NCBI RefSeq assembly: GCF_001700505.1
Contig: NZ_MAPV01000081.1
Location: 1-64,000, forward strand
Length of the DNA: 64,000 nucleotides
Origin: Streptomyces mutomycini
Lineage (GTDB): Bacteria; Actinomycetota; Actinomycetes; Streptomycetales; Streptomycetaceae
Direction: 5' to 3'
A program made the position numbers and the translations under genes. Position 1 is the stretch's first letter. Every line of letters starts with the position of its first letter. Below the pieces are notes generated by a model. That model had not been told where the DNA came from. It worked only from the letters and a program-made list of their open reading frames with translations, and did no database searches. Of the stretch, positions 1-9,412 are shown piece after piece.

Positions 1-20
1 CAGCCAGTGATCACTGGCTG
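1..20. repeat. Perfect 20-bp palindrome
   Basis: The first 20 bases read identically on both strands (two 10-base arms, left arm CAGCCAGTGA, no spacer). The lack of a loop argues for a dimeric regulator site rather than a terminator, but it may be part of a larger element cut by the window edge. Confidence 0.6.
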
Positions 21-113
21 CATAACTGCTGATCAGGGGCGATCCTTCACTGTTCGCGGGATCGGGCGGCAGGAATCGTGAATCTTCGAAGCCGCTCGGC
101 CGCTTCGGCGCGG

Positions 114-154
114 ACGGCACGCACAGCCGCGCGCACGGCACGCACAGCCGCGCG
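114..154. repeat. Two tandem copies of a 21-bp unit
   Basis: A unit starting ACGGCACGCACAGCC occurs twice head to tail (114-134 and 135-154) just beyond the stop codon of the first kinase gene. No coding role is visible; probably a local tandem duplication. Confidence 0.7.
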
Positions 155-159
155 AACCC

Positions 160-1821
160 TCAGCCCATCTGCTCCGGTGGCTCCCAGCTCCGCAGCATCG
201 TCTCGAAGATCCTCCGGGTCTCGGCCTGGTCCGCCTCGGGCCCGGTCATGTAGAGCGCGTACTCCGGTCCGCCCGCCTCGGCGAAGTACATCTGGTCGAT
301 GCCGTGGCGCGGACCCGGGTGGTCCTTGGACTCGACCCAGGTGAACTCCCAGCGGGAGCCGGAGCGGTCACGGAAGACGTTCTCCTCCAGCGTCAGGCGA
401 TCGTAGGCCGGCAGGCGCACGGACAGATCCTTCTCGATGCTCCGCATGTGCGCGTACGAGTTGTCGAAGTCCGGCTGCGGATCGAGGCTGATGCGGAGGC
501 TGTGCGCACCGCCGTCCGGGGTGTAGTCGATCTGTTCGCTGCCCGTCAGCCGCTCCCAGCCCTCGGGTACGGCGAGACTGAAGCCCTCGGGGGCGGTGAT
601 CCGCTTCCAGCCGTCGGGGACCTCGTTCGAGACGGGCTCGTCGTCCCTCTCGGTGGGGCCGTCCGTCCGGTCCCCGGAGGCGGAAGGAGCCGGGCCTGCC
701 GAGCCGCCGCTCGTGGCCCCGCCGCCCTCCGCCTTCATCGCGACCAGGCCCGCCGCCCCGCCGATCAGGGCGGCCACCGCGACGACCAGCAGGACGGTGC
801 GCCAACGGCCCGGTCCGCGCCGGGCGTTGGGCGCCGAGGCGTACGGGACCACGGGCGGCGGGGACTGCCACTGGGGCTGGGACTGCGGGAGCCGGGCGGT
901 GGAACCGTCCGGTGTGGAGCAGTAGTCGCGCAGGTCGTCCCCGGAGACCCGCTGCGTCGGCACGTGCGCCTGCGCGGCACGGGGTCTGCGCCCCTCCATC
1001 GCGTCCAGCAGCATGCGCTCCGTCTCCTGGGCCGACGGACGGTCCGCGGGGTCCTTGCGCAGCAGCGCGGTGATCACGGGCGCCAGCGCGCCGCCGTGCA
1101 GCGGCGGGGGCGGTTCCTCCGTGACGACGGCCTGCATGGTGGAGATGGGGGACGTGCGGCGGAAGGGCGAGCTTCCCTCGACCGCCGTGTAGAGCGTGGC
1201 ACCCAGCGACCAGAGGTCGGACGCGGGGCCCGGGTCGCCGCCGCGTACCCGCTCGGGTGCCAGATAGTCGATGGAGCCCACCAGTTCGCCCGTCCTGGTG
1301 ATGGTGGAGTCGCCCTCTATGGCGGCGATCCCGAAGTCGGTCAGCAGGACCTGGCCGTCCCGGGCGAGCAGGACGTTGCCCGGCTTCACGTCCCGGTGCA
1401 GGACACCGGCATCGTGGGCGGCCCGCAGGGCGCTCAGCACGTGGAGCCCGATCCTGGCGGCCTCGCGCGGCTCGATCTCGCCCGACTCCTTCGTCGCGTC
1501 GGCGAGGGAGGGGCCGTCGACGTACTGCATGACGATCCACGGGCGGTTGTCGTACTCGATGACGTCGTGGACGGTGACGACTCCCGGATGCGTGATCCGT
1601 GCCGCGGCGCGCGCCTCCTTCTGCGTGCGGGCGTGCAGCACGGCCCGGTCCGCCTCGGCGACGTACAGTCCGGCCGTCAACTCCTTGACGGCGACGGTGC
1701 GGTGCAGCACCTCGTCCTCGGCGCGCCACACCTTGCCCATGCCACCGCGGCCCAGGACGTCCCCCAGACGGTAACGCCCGGCCAGTAGGGTCCCCGCGTC
1801 CGTTCCCTGTACGTGTTCCAC
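160..1821 (-). CDS. Membrane Ser/Thr protein kinase (Hanks type), kinase 1
   Basis: This 553-residue protein phosphorylates Ser/Thr residues of unknown targets and should sit in the cytoplasmic membrane. All core motifs are present: Gly-rich loop GRGGMG (about residues 24-29), ATP lysine K46 in VAVKE, catalytic HRDVKPGN (142-149), DFG (162-164) and an APE-type motif near 188. A Pro-rich linker leads to one membrane segment (about 341-362) and an extracellular domain of about 150 residues resembling those of the next two kinases. No PASTA repeats. The GTG start at 1821 has GAGGA upstream at good spacing. It is the last of three tandem kinase-type genes read in the same direction. Confidence 0.93.
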   Translation of the reverse strand: MEHVQGTDAGTLLAGRYRLGDVLGRGGMGKVWRAEDEVLHRTVAVKELTAGLYVAEADRAVLHARTQKEARAAARITHPGVVTVHDVIEYDNRPWIVMQYVDGPSLADATKESGEIEPREAARIGLHVLSALRAAHDAGVLHRDVKPGNVLLARDGQVLLTDFGIAAIEGDSTITRTGELVGSIDYLAPERVRGGDPGPASDLWSLGATLYTAVEGSSPFRRTSPISTMQAVVTEEPPPPLHGGALAPVITALLRKDPADRPSAQETERMLLDAMEGRRPRAAQAHVPTQRVSGDDLRDYCSTPDGSTARLPQSQPQWQSPPPVVPYASAPNARRGPGRWRTVLLVVAVAALIGGAAGLVAMKAEGGGATSGGSAGPAPSASGDRTDGPTERDDEPVSNEVPDGWKRITAPEGFSLAVPEGWERLTGSEQIDYTPDGGAHSLRISLDPQPDFDNSYAHMRSIEKDLSVRLPAYDRLTLEENVFRDRSGSRWEFTWVESKDHPGPRHGIDQMYFAEAGGPEYALYMTGPEADQAETRRIFETMLRSWEPPEQMG

Positions 1822-1938
1822 GTGTGTCCTCGCCCCGTTCCTTGGGACGACAGGTTACGGACGGGAGGCTGTGCCACGTAACCGCGCACCGCTCACAGGA
1901 CGGCACTGTGATGCTTGTCGCTCCGCGCTGTCGCCCCG

Positions 1939-4746
1939 TCAGGAGCTCGCGCGGTAGGAGGACATGGCCTGACGGTAGATGTCGGAGATCTTGTCCCGCT
2001 CGTTCTCCGGGCCGATGACCTGCACGATGTGATATCTGCCGTCCACGATCATGACCAGGTTACGCACGTACACTTCACGGCCGCCGCTCTCCTGCCAGGT
2101 GAACTGCCCCTCCGCCATGCTCTGTCGTCCGATGTCCACGCGGCGCAGACCTGTGGAGGTGGCCCAGCTGGACTCCCGGAAGGGCTGCAACTCGGGCTGC
2201 GCGGTCCGCTGGTAGTCCAGCGGGTCACTGCCGTTGGCCTTGACGGTGTCCCGGCCGGGCACGACGAGCACGCTGAACCCGTCACTGCCGTAACGGATCT
2301 GACGGTCCGCGTTGGCCGGACTGCGCTGCCAGTCCTCCGGCACACCGATCTCGAAGCCTTCGGGGTCCTTGCGCAGCGTGTAGCCCGGTGCGAGGTCGGC
2401 TGCGGAGCCGCTGGTCTGCGGCTTCTCCGCACCCGGGGAGCCCGTCGGCTCCGTGGAGCCCGACGGGCGGGAGGACGGACCGCTGCCGGGATCCGGGTCC
2501 TCAGGTGCGGCGGAGCCCGAGGGTGCTGCCCCCGTCCCCGTCCCGGACCCCTGCTCGGGCATGAACAGCATGGCGTAGGCGATGGCGGCCGCCATCGCCA
2601 GCAGGATCAGCACCAGCAGCAGCCGTCCGAGCCGCCGCGGTGCCCGGCCCCCGGGCTGCGGCTGGCGCAGCACCTTGGGCCCCTTGGGTTCGCGGAGTGC
2701 GCGCGGTGGCTTCTCGCGGGCCGGGGGCTGTTCGTAGGCCCGAGGCTGTTCGTAGGCAGGAGGCTGTTCGTACGCCTGCTGCCTGTCGCGGCGCTGCGGC
2801 TTTCCCTGACGGTGCCGGCCGTGCGCCGCGCCGCCGCGCCCCCAACGGCGGCGCACCAGCTCGCCCCGGCGGCGCACGACGGGGAGGCGGGTGGCGTCCG
2901 CGGGCGGCATCGTGACGATGTCGGCGCCGGCCTCCGGCTCGGGGGCCGAACGCACGAGGGAGCGCAGCCAGCCGCGCAGCTCCTCGAAGTCGGGCCGCTC
3001 GGTGGGGTCCTGACGCAGCAGCGATTCGACGACGGGCCGCAGCGGGCCGCACTCCTCCGCGAAGGCCGGCGGCTCACCGCAGACCATCTGGACGAGCTCC
3101 GCGGCGTTCTCCTCCGGATAAGGGGCGTGCCCCTGCACGGCACGGTAGAGCAGGGCGCCCAGCGCCCACAGATCGGTGGAGGGCCCGATGGGCGGGGCGA
3201 GCTGCCAGTTGTCGTGGACGGGCCCTGCCTGCTCGGGCGCCCAACGCTCGGTGACCGCGCCGACGACGGCGATACGGGCCTGGCGTGCGCGCTCGGCGGC
3301 GAGGGGGGTGGCCGGGCCCCGGTAGGCGGGGGTGGCGCCCCTTCCGGCGACGACCTCGTCCCAGCCTCCGGCGGGTGTCCGGGCGGCCACCGGCTGCGGC
3401 AGCCGGTCCTGGCGCTCCGGGGGCCCGCTGCCGAGGCGCCGGGAGTCGGCGCGCAGCGCGTCCTCACCGGAACCGCCACGCCCTCCGGAGCCGCCTGCGG
3501 GCACCGGCCGGCCGGCGCCGGGGCCGTCGCCCCAGGTGCCGGCGAGGTGCACACGGCGGCCGGGTGGCCCGGGGGGTTCGTCGTCGTCCTCGTCGTCCTC
3601 GTCCTCGTCGTACGGATACGGATCGTCGGCCGCCCTGCCCCAGGTGTTGGTCAGCTGCGGCCGTCCGGCGACGGGAGGAGCGACCGGCCCGTCCCGCCCG
3701 TCCCGCTCGTCCGCGCCGGGCCCGTCATCGATGGCGTGGTCCTCGCCGTCCCGGTCCTCACCGGCACGGGCGGCCGCGGCCCGGGCACCGGCCCGGTAGG
3801 CCGCAATGGCGCCGGCGCGGGCGGCACGCAGCTGCGCCGCGCTTCCCGCGCCGGGCTGCGCCGCGGGCAGGACGGGGGGCGCCTGGCGCGCGACCTCGAT
3901 CTCGGCTCGGGCGCCGGGGTCCGGCACACCGTGGGTGGCCGCCCTGGGGGCGGGCAGGGCCTCCGGAGCGGACAGCGGATCAGGCCCGGCCGGAGCACCG
4001 CCCGGCTCGTACGCCATCGGGTTCTCGTACCGGCCGGACTCCACGGCCGGGCTCTCGTACGGCCCTGAGGGACCGCGCTCGGCCGCCGGGGGCTCGTAGG
4101 GTCCGGTGGGGCCCGATTCGACGGCCGGAGGCCCGTAGACGTCCTCCTCGTCGCCGGGCTGCGGCGCCGGAACGTATCCGCACAGTGCCTCCTCGGCCGC
4201 GCCGGCCGCGAGTCCCGTCAGCACCACACGGCCGTCGTCGCAGACCAGCACCGTGCGGACCGTGATGTTGCGGTGCGTCCAGCCGTGCGCGTGCAGCACC
4301 CGCAGCGCCGTGAGCACGTCGGAGCCGATCTCGGCGGCACGGTAGGGGTTGAGGGGCCGCTCCGCGAGGAGCGCGGCGAGCGGACGGGCGGCGACCAGCT
4401 CGCTCACTATCCAGAGCGATCCCTCCTCGGCGAACACGTCGAAGACCTGGTCCAGGCGCGGGTGGTCGGGCACCTGCGCCGCCGCCTGCGCGGCCTCGAT
4501 CGCCCGCCGTACCGCGGGGTCGGTGGGCCGCCGCACCGTGCGCCCGGTGGCGCGCCCGGCCGAGGGCAGCCCCTCGGCGTCGAGCACCTCCGCGTCCACG
4601 ACCTCCGGCAGCGGGACCTGCCGCACCAGGACTTCCTGCCCGCTGTACGTGTCGAAGGCCCGGGTCTCCGCCAGTTCGTACGCATCGGACGGGGGCAGCG
4701 GAAGGCGGTAGCGGTCGGCAAGCACCCGACCCGCGTAGTCGTCCAC
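1939..4746 (-). CDS. Pseudokinase-type membrane protein, kinase 2
   Basis: This 935-residue protein has a kinase-like fold but lacks the catalytic set. There is no Gly-rich loop, the beta-3 lysine position is Arg (VLVRQ, residue 42), HRD is replaced by HRN (158-160) and DFG by TGLAAG (177-182). The C-lobe resumes only at WAPEQ (502-506) and DLWALGALLY, so about 300 residues of Pro/Gly/acid-rich low-complexity sequence are inserted where the activation segment should be. YEQP-type repeats precede a membrane helix near residues 706-728, followed by the extracellular domain shared with its neighbours. The GTG start has a clear GGGGAGG. It probably acts as a scaffold or regulator of the two active kinases; that role is inference. 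Confidence 0.85.
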   Translation of the reverse strand: MDDYAGRVLADRYRLPLPPSDAYELAETRAFDTYSGQEVLVRQVPLPEVVDAEVLDAEGLPSAGRATGRTVRRPTDPAVRRAIEAAQAAAQVPDHPRLDQVFDVFAEEGSLWIVSELVAARPLAALLAERPLNPYRAAEIGSDVLTALRVLHAHGWTHRNITVRTVLVCDDGRVVLTGLAAGAAEEALCGYVPAPQPGDEEDVYGPPAVESGPTGPYEPPAAERGPSGPYESPAVESGRYENPMAYEPGGAPAGPDPLSAPEALPAPRAATHGVPDPGARAEIEVARQAPPVLPAAQPGAGSAAQLRAARAGAIAAYRAGARAAAARAGEDRDGEDHAIDDGPGADERDGRDGPVAPPVAGRPQLTNTWGRAADDPYPYDEDEDDEDDDEPPGPPGRRVHLAGTWGDGPGAGRPVPAGGSGGRGGSGEDALRADSRRLGSGPPERQDRLPQPVAARTPAGGWDEVVAGRGATPAYRGPATPLAAERARQARIAVVGAVTERWAPEQAGPVHDNWQLAPPIGPSTDLWALGALLYRAVQGHAPYPEENAAELVQMVCGEPPAFAEECGPLRPVVESLLRQDPTERPDFEELRGWLRSLVRSAPEPEAGADIVTMPPADATRLPVVRRRGELVRRRWGRGGAAHGRHRQGKPQRRDRQQAYEQPPAYEQPRAYEQPPAREKPPRALREPKGPKVLRQPQPGGRAPRRLGRLLLVLILLAMAAAIAYAMLFMPEQGSGTGTGAAPSGSAAPEDPDPGSGPSSRPSGSTEPTGSPGAEKPQTSGSAADLAPGYTLRKDPEGFEIGVPEDWQRSPANADRQIRYGSDGFSVLVVPGRDTVKANGSDPLDYQRTAQPELQPFRESSWATSTGLRRVDIGRQSMAEGQFTWQESGGREVYVRNLVMIVDGRYHIVQVIGPENERDKISDIYRQAMSSYRASS

Positions 4747-4937
4747 GACGCCTCCCCAGAGCGCGCTGTCCCCCGGTCACCAAAGATCGCATGATTCCGT
4801 CAATCGCGGTCACTTGCTGTGCAATTGACCCACCATTCCGGCAGCGTACGGCTTTCGGTCTCTCACAATACGTGGCAAGTCCCGGCCGCGCGGCCGGGTC
4901 TCGGCAACCCGGCCGCCCGGACGGCCGCCCGAGCGGG

Positions 4938-7034
4938 TCAGTCGGTCGGCTCGAACGTGGCGTACGCCGTCTCGCGCAGCGTCCGGCACTCCTCGCCGTC
5001 CCATGCGTCCGCCTTGCAGCTGATCATGATCGAGTAGCCGTGGGTGGCGTCGACCTTGAAGCCCCGGTTGAGCACATGGACCGGCACGCCCCGCTGGGTG
5101 CGGGTGAACTCCCAGTCGGCGACGGTCGGGTAGCCGTTGTATTCGACCTTCTTTATCCCGAGGTGCTTGTAGCCGTTGCTCAGGCTCCTGGTCGCCGCGA
5201 CCGCCGCGGCCCAGGCTGCTGCCGCGTCGTCCTTCGGCGAGGAGTTGTAGTCGATCTGAATGCGCGGGAACCCGCCGTCGGCGTTGTAGATGGCACCCGA
5301 GTTCTGTCCCGCTATGCCGTCGAACTTGAAGGTGCCGGGCATCGCCACCGAGAAGTGGAACTGCTTGTTCGTGACCGTCCTGTATCCGGCGGGCAGCGCG
5401 TCCGGGTCGGGGGTCGGCTCGGTCTCCGGGGGCGGCGAAGCGTCGCCGGACGCCTCGCCCTTGTCCTCCCCCTGGCCGTCCTTGCCGCCGTCCTGGGTCC
5501 CGGTGTCCTCGTCCTTGCCCGCGCCTCCGCCGGTGGCCGCGTCGCCGCCGGCGGTCGCACCGGCCGACGCGGCGGTGCCGCCCTTGGAACCGCCCTCGTT
5601 GCCCGTCTCGTCCTCGCCGAGCGTGATCGCGAGGACCGTACCGAGGACGGCGAGCACGACGACACCGGCGATGACCGCCAGCGTGCGGCGGGGCACGACA
5701 TCGGTGATCGACGCGCGGGTCCCGGCCGGCCGGCCGGGAGGCGTGGCGGCCCCGGACACCGATGCCGTGGCTGCCGGGGTACCGGGCGCCCGCGAGGGCA
5801 CCGGAGGAACGGCACCGGCGGCCGCCGGAGACTTCGCGTTGCGCACGGACCGCAGCGCGCCGCGCAGCCGGTCCCGGGTGCTCTCGGCGATCGCGGTCAT
5901 GCCGGCCGCTGCGTTCGCGGAGGAGGGGCCGGGAGTCCGGCCCGCAGGGGCGGACCCGCCGGTGGCCGACCCGCCGGTGGCCATCCCGGAGCCTGCGGCA
6001 CCCCCCGGGCCGCCGCCCTCGCCCGCCGGGGTGGGCACGACGGCTGCGGCCGCGGCGGCCTTCCTGCCACCGCCCCTCGGGTCGTTCCTGCCGCTCCTGC
6101 CGCCCTTGTCGCTCTTCGCGTCACCGATCGTGGGCAGCGCCATGACCTGGGTGGAGTCGGCCGGCGGTGCGGCGGGCCGTTCCGGAGCGTTGATCACCGC
6201 GTTGAGCAGGACGCGCGCTCCGGCGTCGGACAGCCGTTCGTCGGGGTCCCTCGCCAGCAGGCCGTAGATGACCTCCTCCAGCGGGCCCGCGTTCGCCGGG
6301 GGTTCGACGGGCTCCGTCATCACCGCTGTCAGCGTGGCGATGGCCGAGCCCTTGTCGTACGGCGGTCGGCCCTCGACGCTCGCGTACAGCAGCCCGCCGA
6401 GCGACCACAGGTCGGCGGGCGGACCCGGCTTGTGACCGCGGGCCCGCTCGGGCGAGATGTAGGAGGGGGCGCCGACGAGCATGCCCGTCGAGGTCACGGA
6501 GGGGTCACCCTCGACCTGGGCGATCCCGAAGTCCGTGAGGACGACACGGCCGTCCTCGGAGATCAGCACGTTGGACGGCTTCACATCGCGGTGCAGGATG
6601 CCCTCGCGGTGCGCCGAGCGCAGCACGTCGAGGATGGCGAGGCCGACCTCCGCCGCGCGCCTCGGCGTCAGCGTCCCGTCCTCACGGATCACCTCGGCGA
6701 GGGACTTGCCCTCGATGAGTTCCATGACGATCCACGGCCGGTCGTCCTCGTCGACCACGTCGTAGACCGTGACCGCGCTGGTGTTCCGGATCCGCGCGAT
6801 CGCCTTCGCCTCACGCAGGGTGCGTGTGATGAGGCGCCGCTTCTCGTCGTCGTCGATGGCCGACGGGAAGCGCAGTTCCTTGACCGCGACCGTGCGCCCC
6901 AGCGTCTCGTCCGCAGCACGCCAGACCGTGCCCATGCCGCCCCGGCCGAGCACCTCCCCGAGACGGTACCGCCCCGCGAGGAGACGTCCGTCCTTGTCCC
7001 CTTGGGGCTCCCGTGACTGCTCCGCCTCCGACAT
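4938..7034 (-). CDS. Membrane Ser/Thr protein kinase (Hanks type), kinase 3
   Basis: This 698-residue protein is a complete kinase: Gly loop GRGGMG near 30-35, K52 in VAVKE, HRDVKPSN from H148, DFG at 168-170. A long Ala/Gly/Pro-rich linker precedes a membrane helix (about 449-471), then an acidic stalk and an extracellular domain of about 150 residues starting GYRTVTNKQFHFSVAMP, with two Cys near the end that could form a disulfide. It is first of the tandem kinase set. The gap to kinase 2 is about 190 bp, so a separate promoter for kinase 2 is possible. Targets are unknown. Confidence 0.93.
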   Translation of the reverse strand: MSEAEQSREPQGDKDGRLLAGRYRLGEVLGRGGMGTVWRAADETLGRTVAVKELRFPSAIDDDEKRRLITRTLREAKAIARIRNTSAVTVYDVVDEDDRPWIVMELIEGKSLAEVIREDGTLTPRRAAEVGLAILDVLRSAHREGILHRDVKPSNVLISEDGRVVLTDFGIAQVEGDPSVTSTGMLVGAPSYISPERARGHKPGPPADLWSLGGLLYASVEGRPPYDKGSAIATLTAVMTEPVEPPANAGPLEEVIYGLLARDPDERLSDAGARVLLNAVINAPERPAAPPADSTQVMALPTIGDAKSDKGGRSGRNDPRGGGRKAAAAAAVVPTPAGEGGGPGGAAGSGMATGGSATGGSAPAGRTPGPSSANAAAGMTAIAESTRDRLRGALRSVRNAKSPAAAGAVPPVPSRAPGTPAATASVSGAATPPGRPAGTRASITDVVPRRTLAVIAGVVVLAVLGTVLAITLGEDETGNEGGSKGGTAASAGATAGGDAATGGGAGKDEDTGTQDGGKDGQGEDKGEASGDASPPPETEPTPDPDALPAGYRTVTNKQFHFSVAMPGTFKFDGIAGQNSGAIYNADGGFPRIQIDYNSSPKDDAAAAWAAAVAATRSLSNGYKHLGIKKVEYNGYPTVADWEFTRTQRGVPVHVLNRGFKVDATHGYSIMISCKADAWDGEECRTLRETAYATFEPTD

Positions 7035-7507
7035 GCGTCCCCTCTGCGATCAACCCGCCCTGGCAGAGCGTTCATTGTCCCTCACCCCGGGACCGGTCGT
7101 GGTGCCGGGTCCGGGGTCGGCCGTGGCACGGCCGGAGCAAGGAACCCCCTGCCACGCCGGTATTTCGGGGCGCTGCCCGCCGCCCCGCCGGTGCTGACTC
7201 CACTCACCCTGGGAAGCGCGAGCCCGCCAAGCGAACCACACCTCACGACCGCATCGCCCTACCTCCCCCGGTTCGTCGTGGAGGGCAGAGCCCCGGCGTC
7301 GCCTCTTACGTTGCTCCGCGACGTCCCCTGTCGGCGCGGCAGAGCAGGGCTCCGCACACCCGGCACGGGGACGGCCCGTACGGCAGGTGCTCTGTCCCGC
7401 GCGCCCCGAAGCGGACCCACGGGGTGCGGAGTTCAGCCGCAGGCGGGGCCCGGCCCGGCCAGGCCCCGCCCTGCCCTGCCCCGCTCCGGGGAGTCACCGA
7501 ACGTCGT
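7035..7507. other. 473-bp intergenic region, kinase 3 / glpD
   Basis: No convincing gene lies here. The end nearest kinase 3 must hold its promoter. The other end carries the glpD terminator hairpin (7442-7470). I see no other clear signal. Confidence 0.6.
7442..7470 (-). terminator. Stem-loop downstream of glpD
   Basis: GGCGGGGCC (7442-7450) pairs perfectly with GGCCCCGCC (7462-7470) around an 11-nt loop, 38 bases past the glpD stop. There is no U-tract, as is common in streptomycetes. Confidence 0.6.
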
Positions 7508-9214
7508 TCAGAGCGGCGCGATGTCGGGTGCCCCCAGCCGCGCCGCGTCCGCCGTCAGGTCGTCCGGCTGCCGCTGGGACTCGCGCTCCGCCTCCACCCG
7601 CTTGCGGTAGTGCTCCACCTCGCGTTCGACCTGGTCCGTGTCCCAGCCGAGCACCGGCGCCATCAGGTCCGCGCACTCGCGGGCACAGCGGGTGCCGCGG
7701 TCGAAGGTCTCGATGGAGATGCGGGTACGCCGGGTCAGGACGTCGTCGAGGTGCCGCGCGCCCTCGTGCGAAGCGGCGTAGACGACCTCGGCCCGCAGGT
7801 AGTCCTCGGCGCCCGCCAGCGGCTCGCCGAGGGAGGAATCGGCCTTCACGAGCTCCAGGAGTTCCTCGGCCATGGAGCCGTAGCGGTTGAGCAGGTGCTC
7901 GACCCGGGCGACGTGCAGACCGGTCCGGGCGGCGATCCTCGCACGGGCGTTCCACAGGGCGCGGTAGCCCTCGGCACCCAGCAGCGGGGTGTCCTCGGTG
8001 ACGCAGTCCGCCACCCGCTGGTCGAGGCCGTGCACCGCCTCGTCGACGGCGTCCTTCGCCATCACCCGGTACGTCGTGTACTTGCCGCCCGCCACGACGA
8101 CGAGCCCGGGCGCCGGGTGGGCCACGGTGTGCTCGCGCGATAGCTTGCTCGTGGCGTCCGACTCGCCGGCCAGCAGGGGGCGGAGTCCGGCGTAGACACC
8201 CTCGACGTCGTCCCTGCCCAGCGGGGTGTTCAGCACCGAGTTCACGCGCTCGAGCAGGTAGTCGATGTCGGCGCTCGACGCGGCCGGATGAGCCTTGTCC
8301 AGGTCCCAGTCGGTGTCGGTCGTGCCGATGATCCAGTGGCGTCCCCACGGGATCACGAAGAGCACGGACTTCTCGGTGCGCAGGATGAGCCCGGTCGAGG
8401 AGTGGATGCGGTCCTTGGGGACGACGAGATGGATGCCCTTCGACGCCCTGACGTGGAACTGTCCGCGCTCGCCGATCAGCGCCTGGGTGTCGTCCGTCCA
8501 CACCCCGGTCGCGTTGACCACCTGCTTGGCCCTGACCTCGTACTCCTCGCCGCCCTCCACGTCCCGCACGCGGGCACCGACGACCCGCTCGCCCTCCCGC
8601 AGGAAGCCGGTCACCCGCGCCCTGTTGGCCACGTGCGCCCCGTAGCCCGCGGCCGTGCGCACCAGGGTCGCCACATAGCGCGCGTCATCCATCTGGGCGT
8701 CGTAGTACTGCAGGGCTCCGACCAGGGATTCCTTCTTGAGTGCGGGGGCGACCCGCAGGGCGCGGCGCCGGGAGAGGTGCCGGTGCACGGGCAGCCCGCG
8801 GCCGTGGCCCGAGGACACCGACATCGCGTCGTACAACGCGACGCCCGAGCCCGCGTAGAACCGCTCCCAGCCCTTGTGCTGCAACGGGTAGAGGAAGGGG
8901 ACGGGCTTCACCAGGTGCGGCGCCAGCCGCTCCAGCAGGAGTCCGCGCTCCTTCAGCGCCTCCCGGACGAGCGCGAAGTCCAGCATCTCCAGATAGCGGA
9001 GCCCTCCGTGGATCAGCTTGCTCGACCTGCTGGACGTGCCGGACGCCCAGTCGCGCGCCTCGACCAGTCCGGTCGAGAGTCCTCTGGTGGCCGCGTCCAG
9101 CACGGTCCCGGCGCCGACCACGCCCGCTCCCACGACCAGCACGTCCAGTTCGCGCTCGGCCATCGCGGTCAGCGCTTCGGCGCGCTCCGCGGGTCCCAGT
9201 GTCGCTGTCCTCAC
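7508..9214 (-). CDS. glpD: Glycerol-3-phosphate dehydrogenase (FAD)
   Basis: The protein oxidises sn-glycerol 3-phosphate to dihydroxyacetone phosphate at the membrane and passes electrons to the quinone pool. Its 568 residues match the family length. The N-terminal FAD motif VLVVGAGVVGAGTVLDAATRG is followed by the family signature SSRSSKLIHGGLRYLE; the C-terminal half is the helical DAO_C type domain. The GTG start has GGGAGG 5 nt upstream. No glpF or glpK is next to it, so it is a stand-alone copy here, flanked by its own terminator. Confidence 0.95.
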   Translation of the reverse strand: MRTATLGPAERAEALTAMAERELDVLVVGAGVVGAGTVLDAATRGLSTGLVEARDWASGTSSRSSKLIHGGLRYLEMLDFALVREALKERGLLLERLAPHLVKPVPFLYPLQHKGWERFYAGSGVALYDAMSVSSGHGRGLPVHRHLSRRRALRVAPALKKESLVGALQYYDAQMDDARYVATLVRTAAGYGAHVANRARVTGFLREGERVVGARVRDVEGGEEYEVRAKQVVNATGVWTDDTQALIGERGQFHVRASKGIHLVVPKDRIHSSTGLILRTEKSVLFVIPWGRHWIIGTTDTDWDLDKAHPAASSADIDYLLERVNSVLNTPLGRDDVEGVYAGLRPLLAGESDATSKLSREHTVAHPAPGLVVVAGGKYTTYRVMAKDAVDEAVHGLDQRVADCVTEDTPLLGAEGYRALWNARARIAARTGLHVARVEHLLNRYGSMAEELLELVKADSSLGEPLAGAEDYLRAEVVYAASHEGARHLDDVLTRRTRISIETFDRGTRCARECADLMAPVLGWDTDQVEREVEHYRKRVEAERESQRQPDDLTADAARLGAPDIAPL

Positions 9215-9337
9215 TGCTGCCTCCCGGTAGTCCCGGTGCGTCGGGGGTCGTACGGCACGGAGCAGGTTCCGGCCCGGGGCCGGGCGCCCGTGCCCACCCT
9301 CCGATTCTGTCCGCGCTCCACGACTTCAGCCACCGCC

Positions 9338-9346
9338 TGTGGACAA
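9338..9346 (-). promoter_or_regulatory. DnaA-box match (TTGTCCACA)
   Basis: The minus strand reads TTGTCCACA, the preferred Streptomyces DnaA box. A second, plus-strand copy with one change (CTGTCCACA) lies at 9413-9421. Both flank an AT-rich stretch upstream of the nucleotide-sugar dehydrogenase gene. Binding is not shown by the sequence alone. Confidence 0.45.
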
Positions 9347-9412
9347 CACCCGCCTCACACGCGTCACAGAATGCGACATATAGGTCATATTTACGCCTAG
9401 TCTGACATTGCG

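Noticed and set aside
2720..2780. Short tandem repeat as possible CRISPR or mobile repeat
   Set aside because: It encodes the YEQP repeats of kinase 2 in frame; no spacers.
1915..4068. Long plus-strand open frame opposite kinase 2
   Set aside because: High-GC antisense shadow: Arg/Gly/Pro-rich composition, no family motifs, while the minus strand encodes a clear kinase-like protein.
4791..7016. Long plus-strand open frame opposite kinase 3
   Set aside because: Same reason; the opposite strand carries intact kinase motifs.
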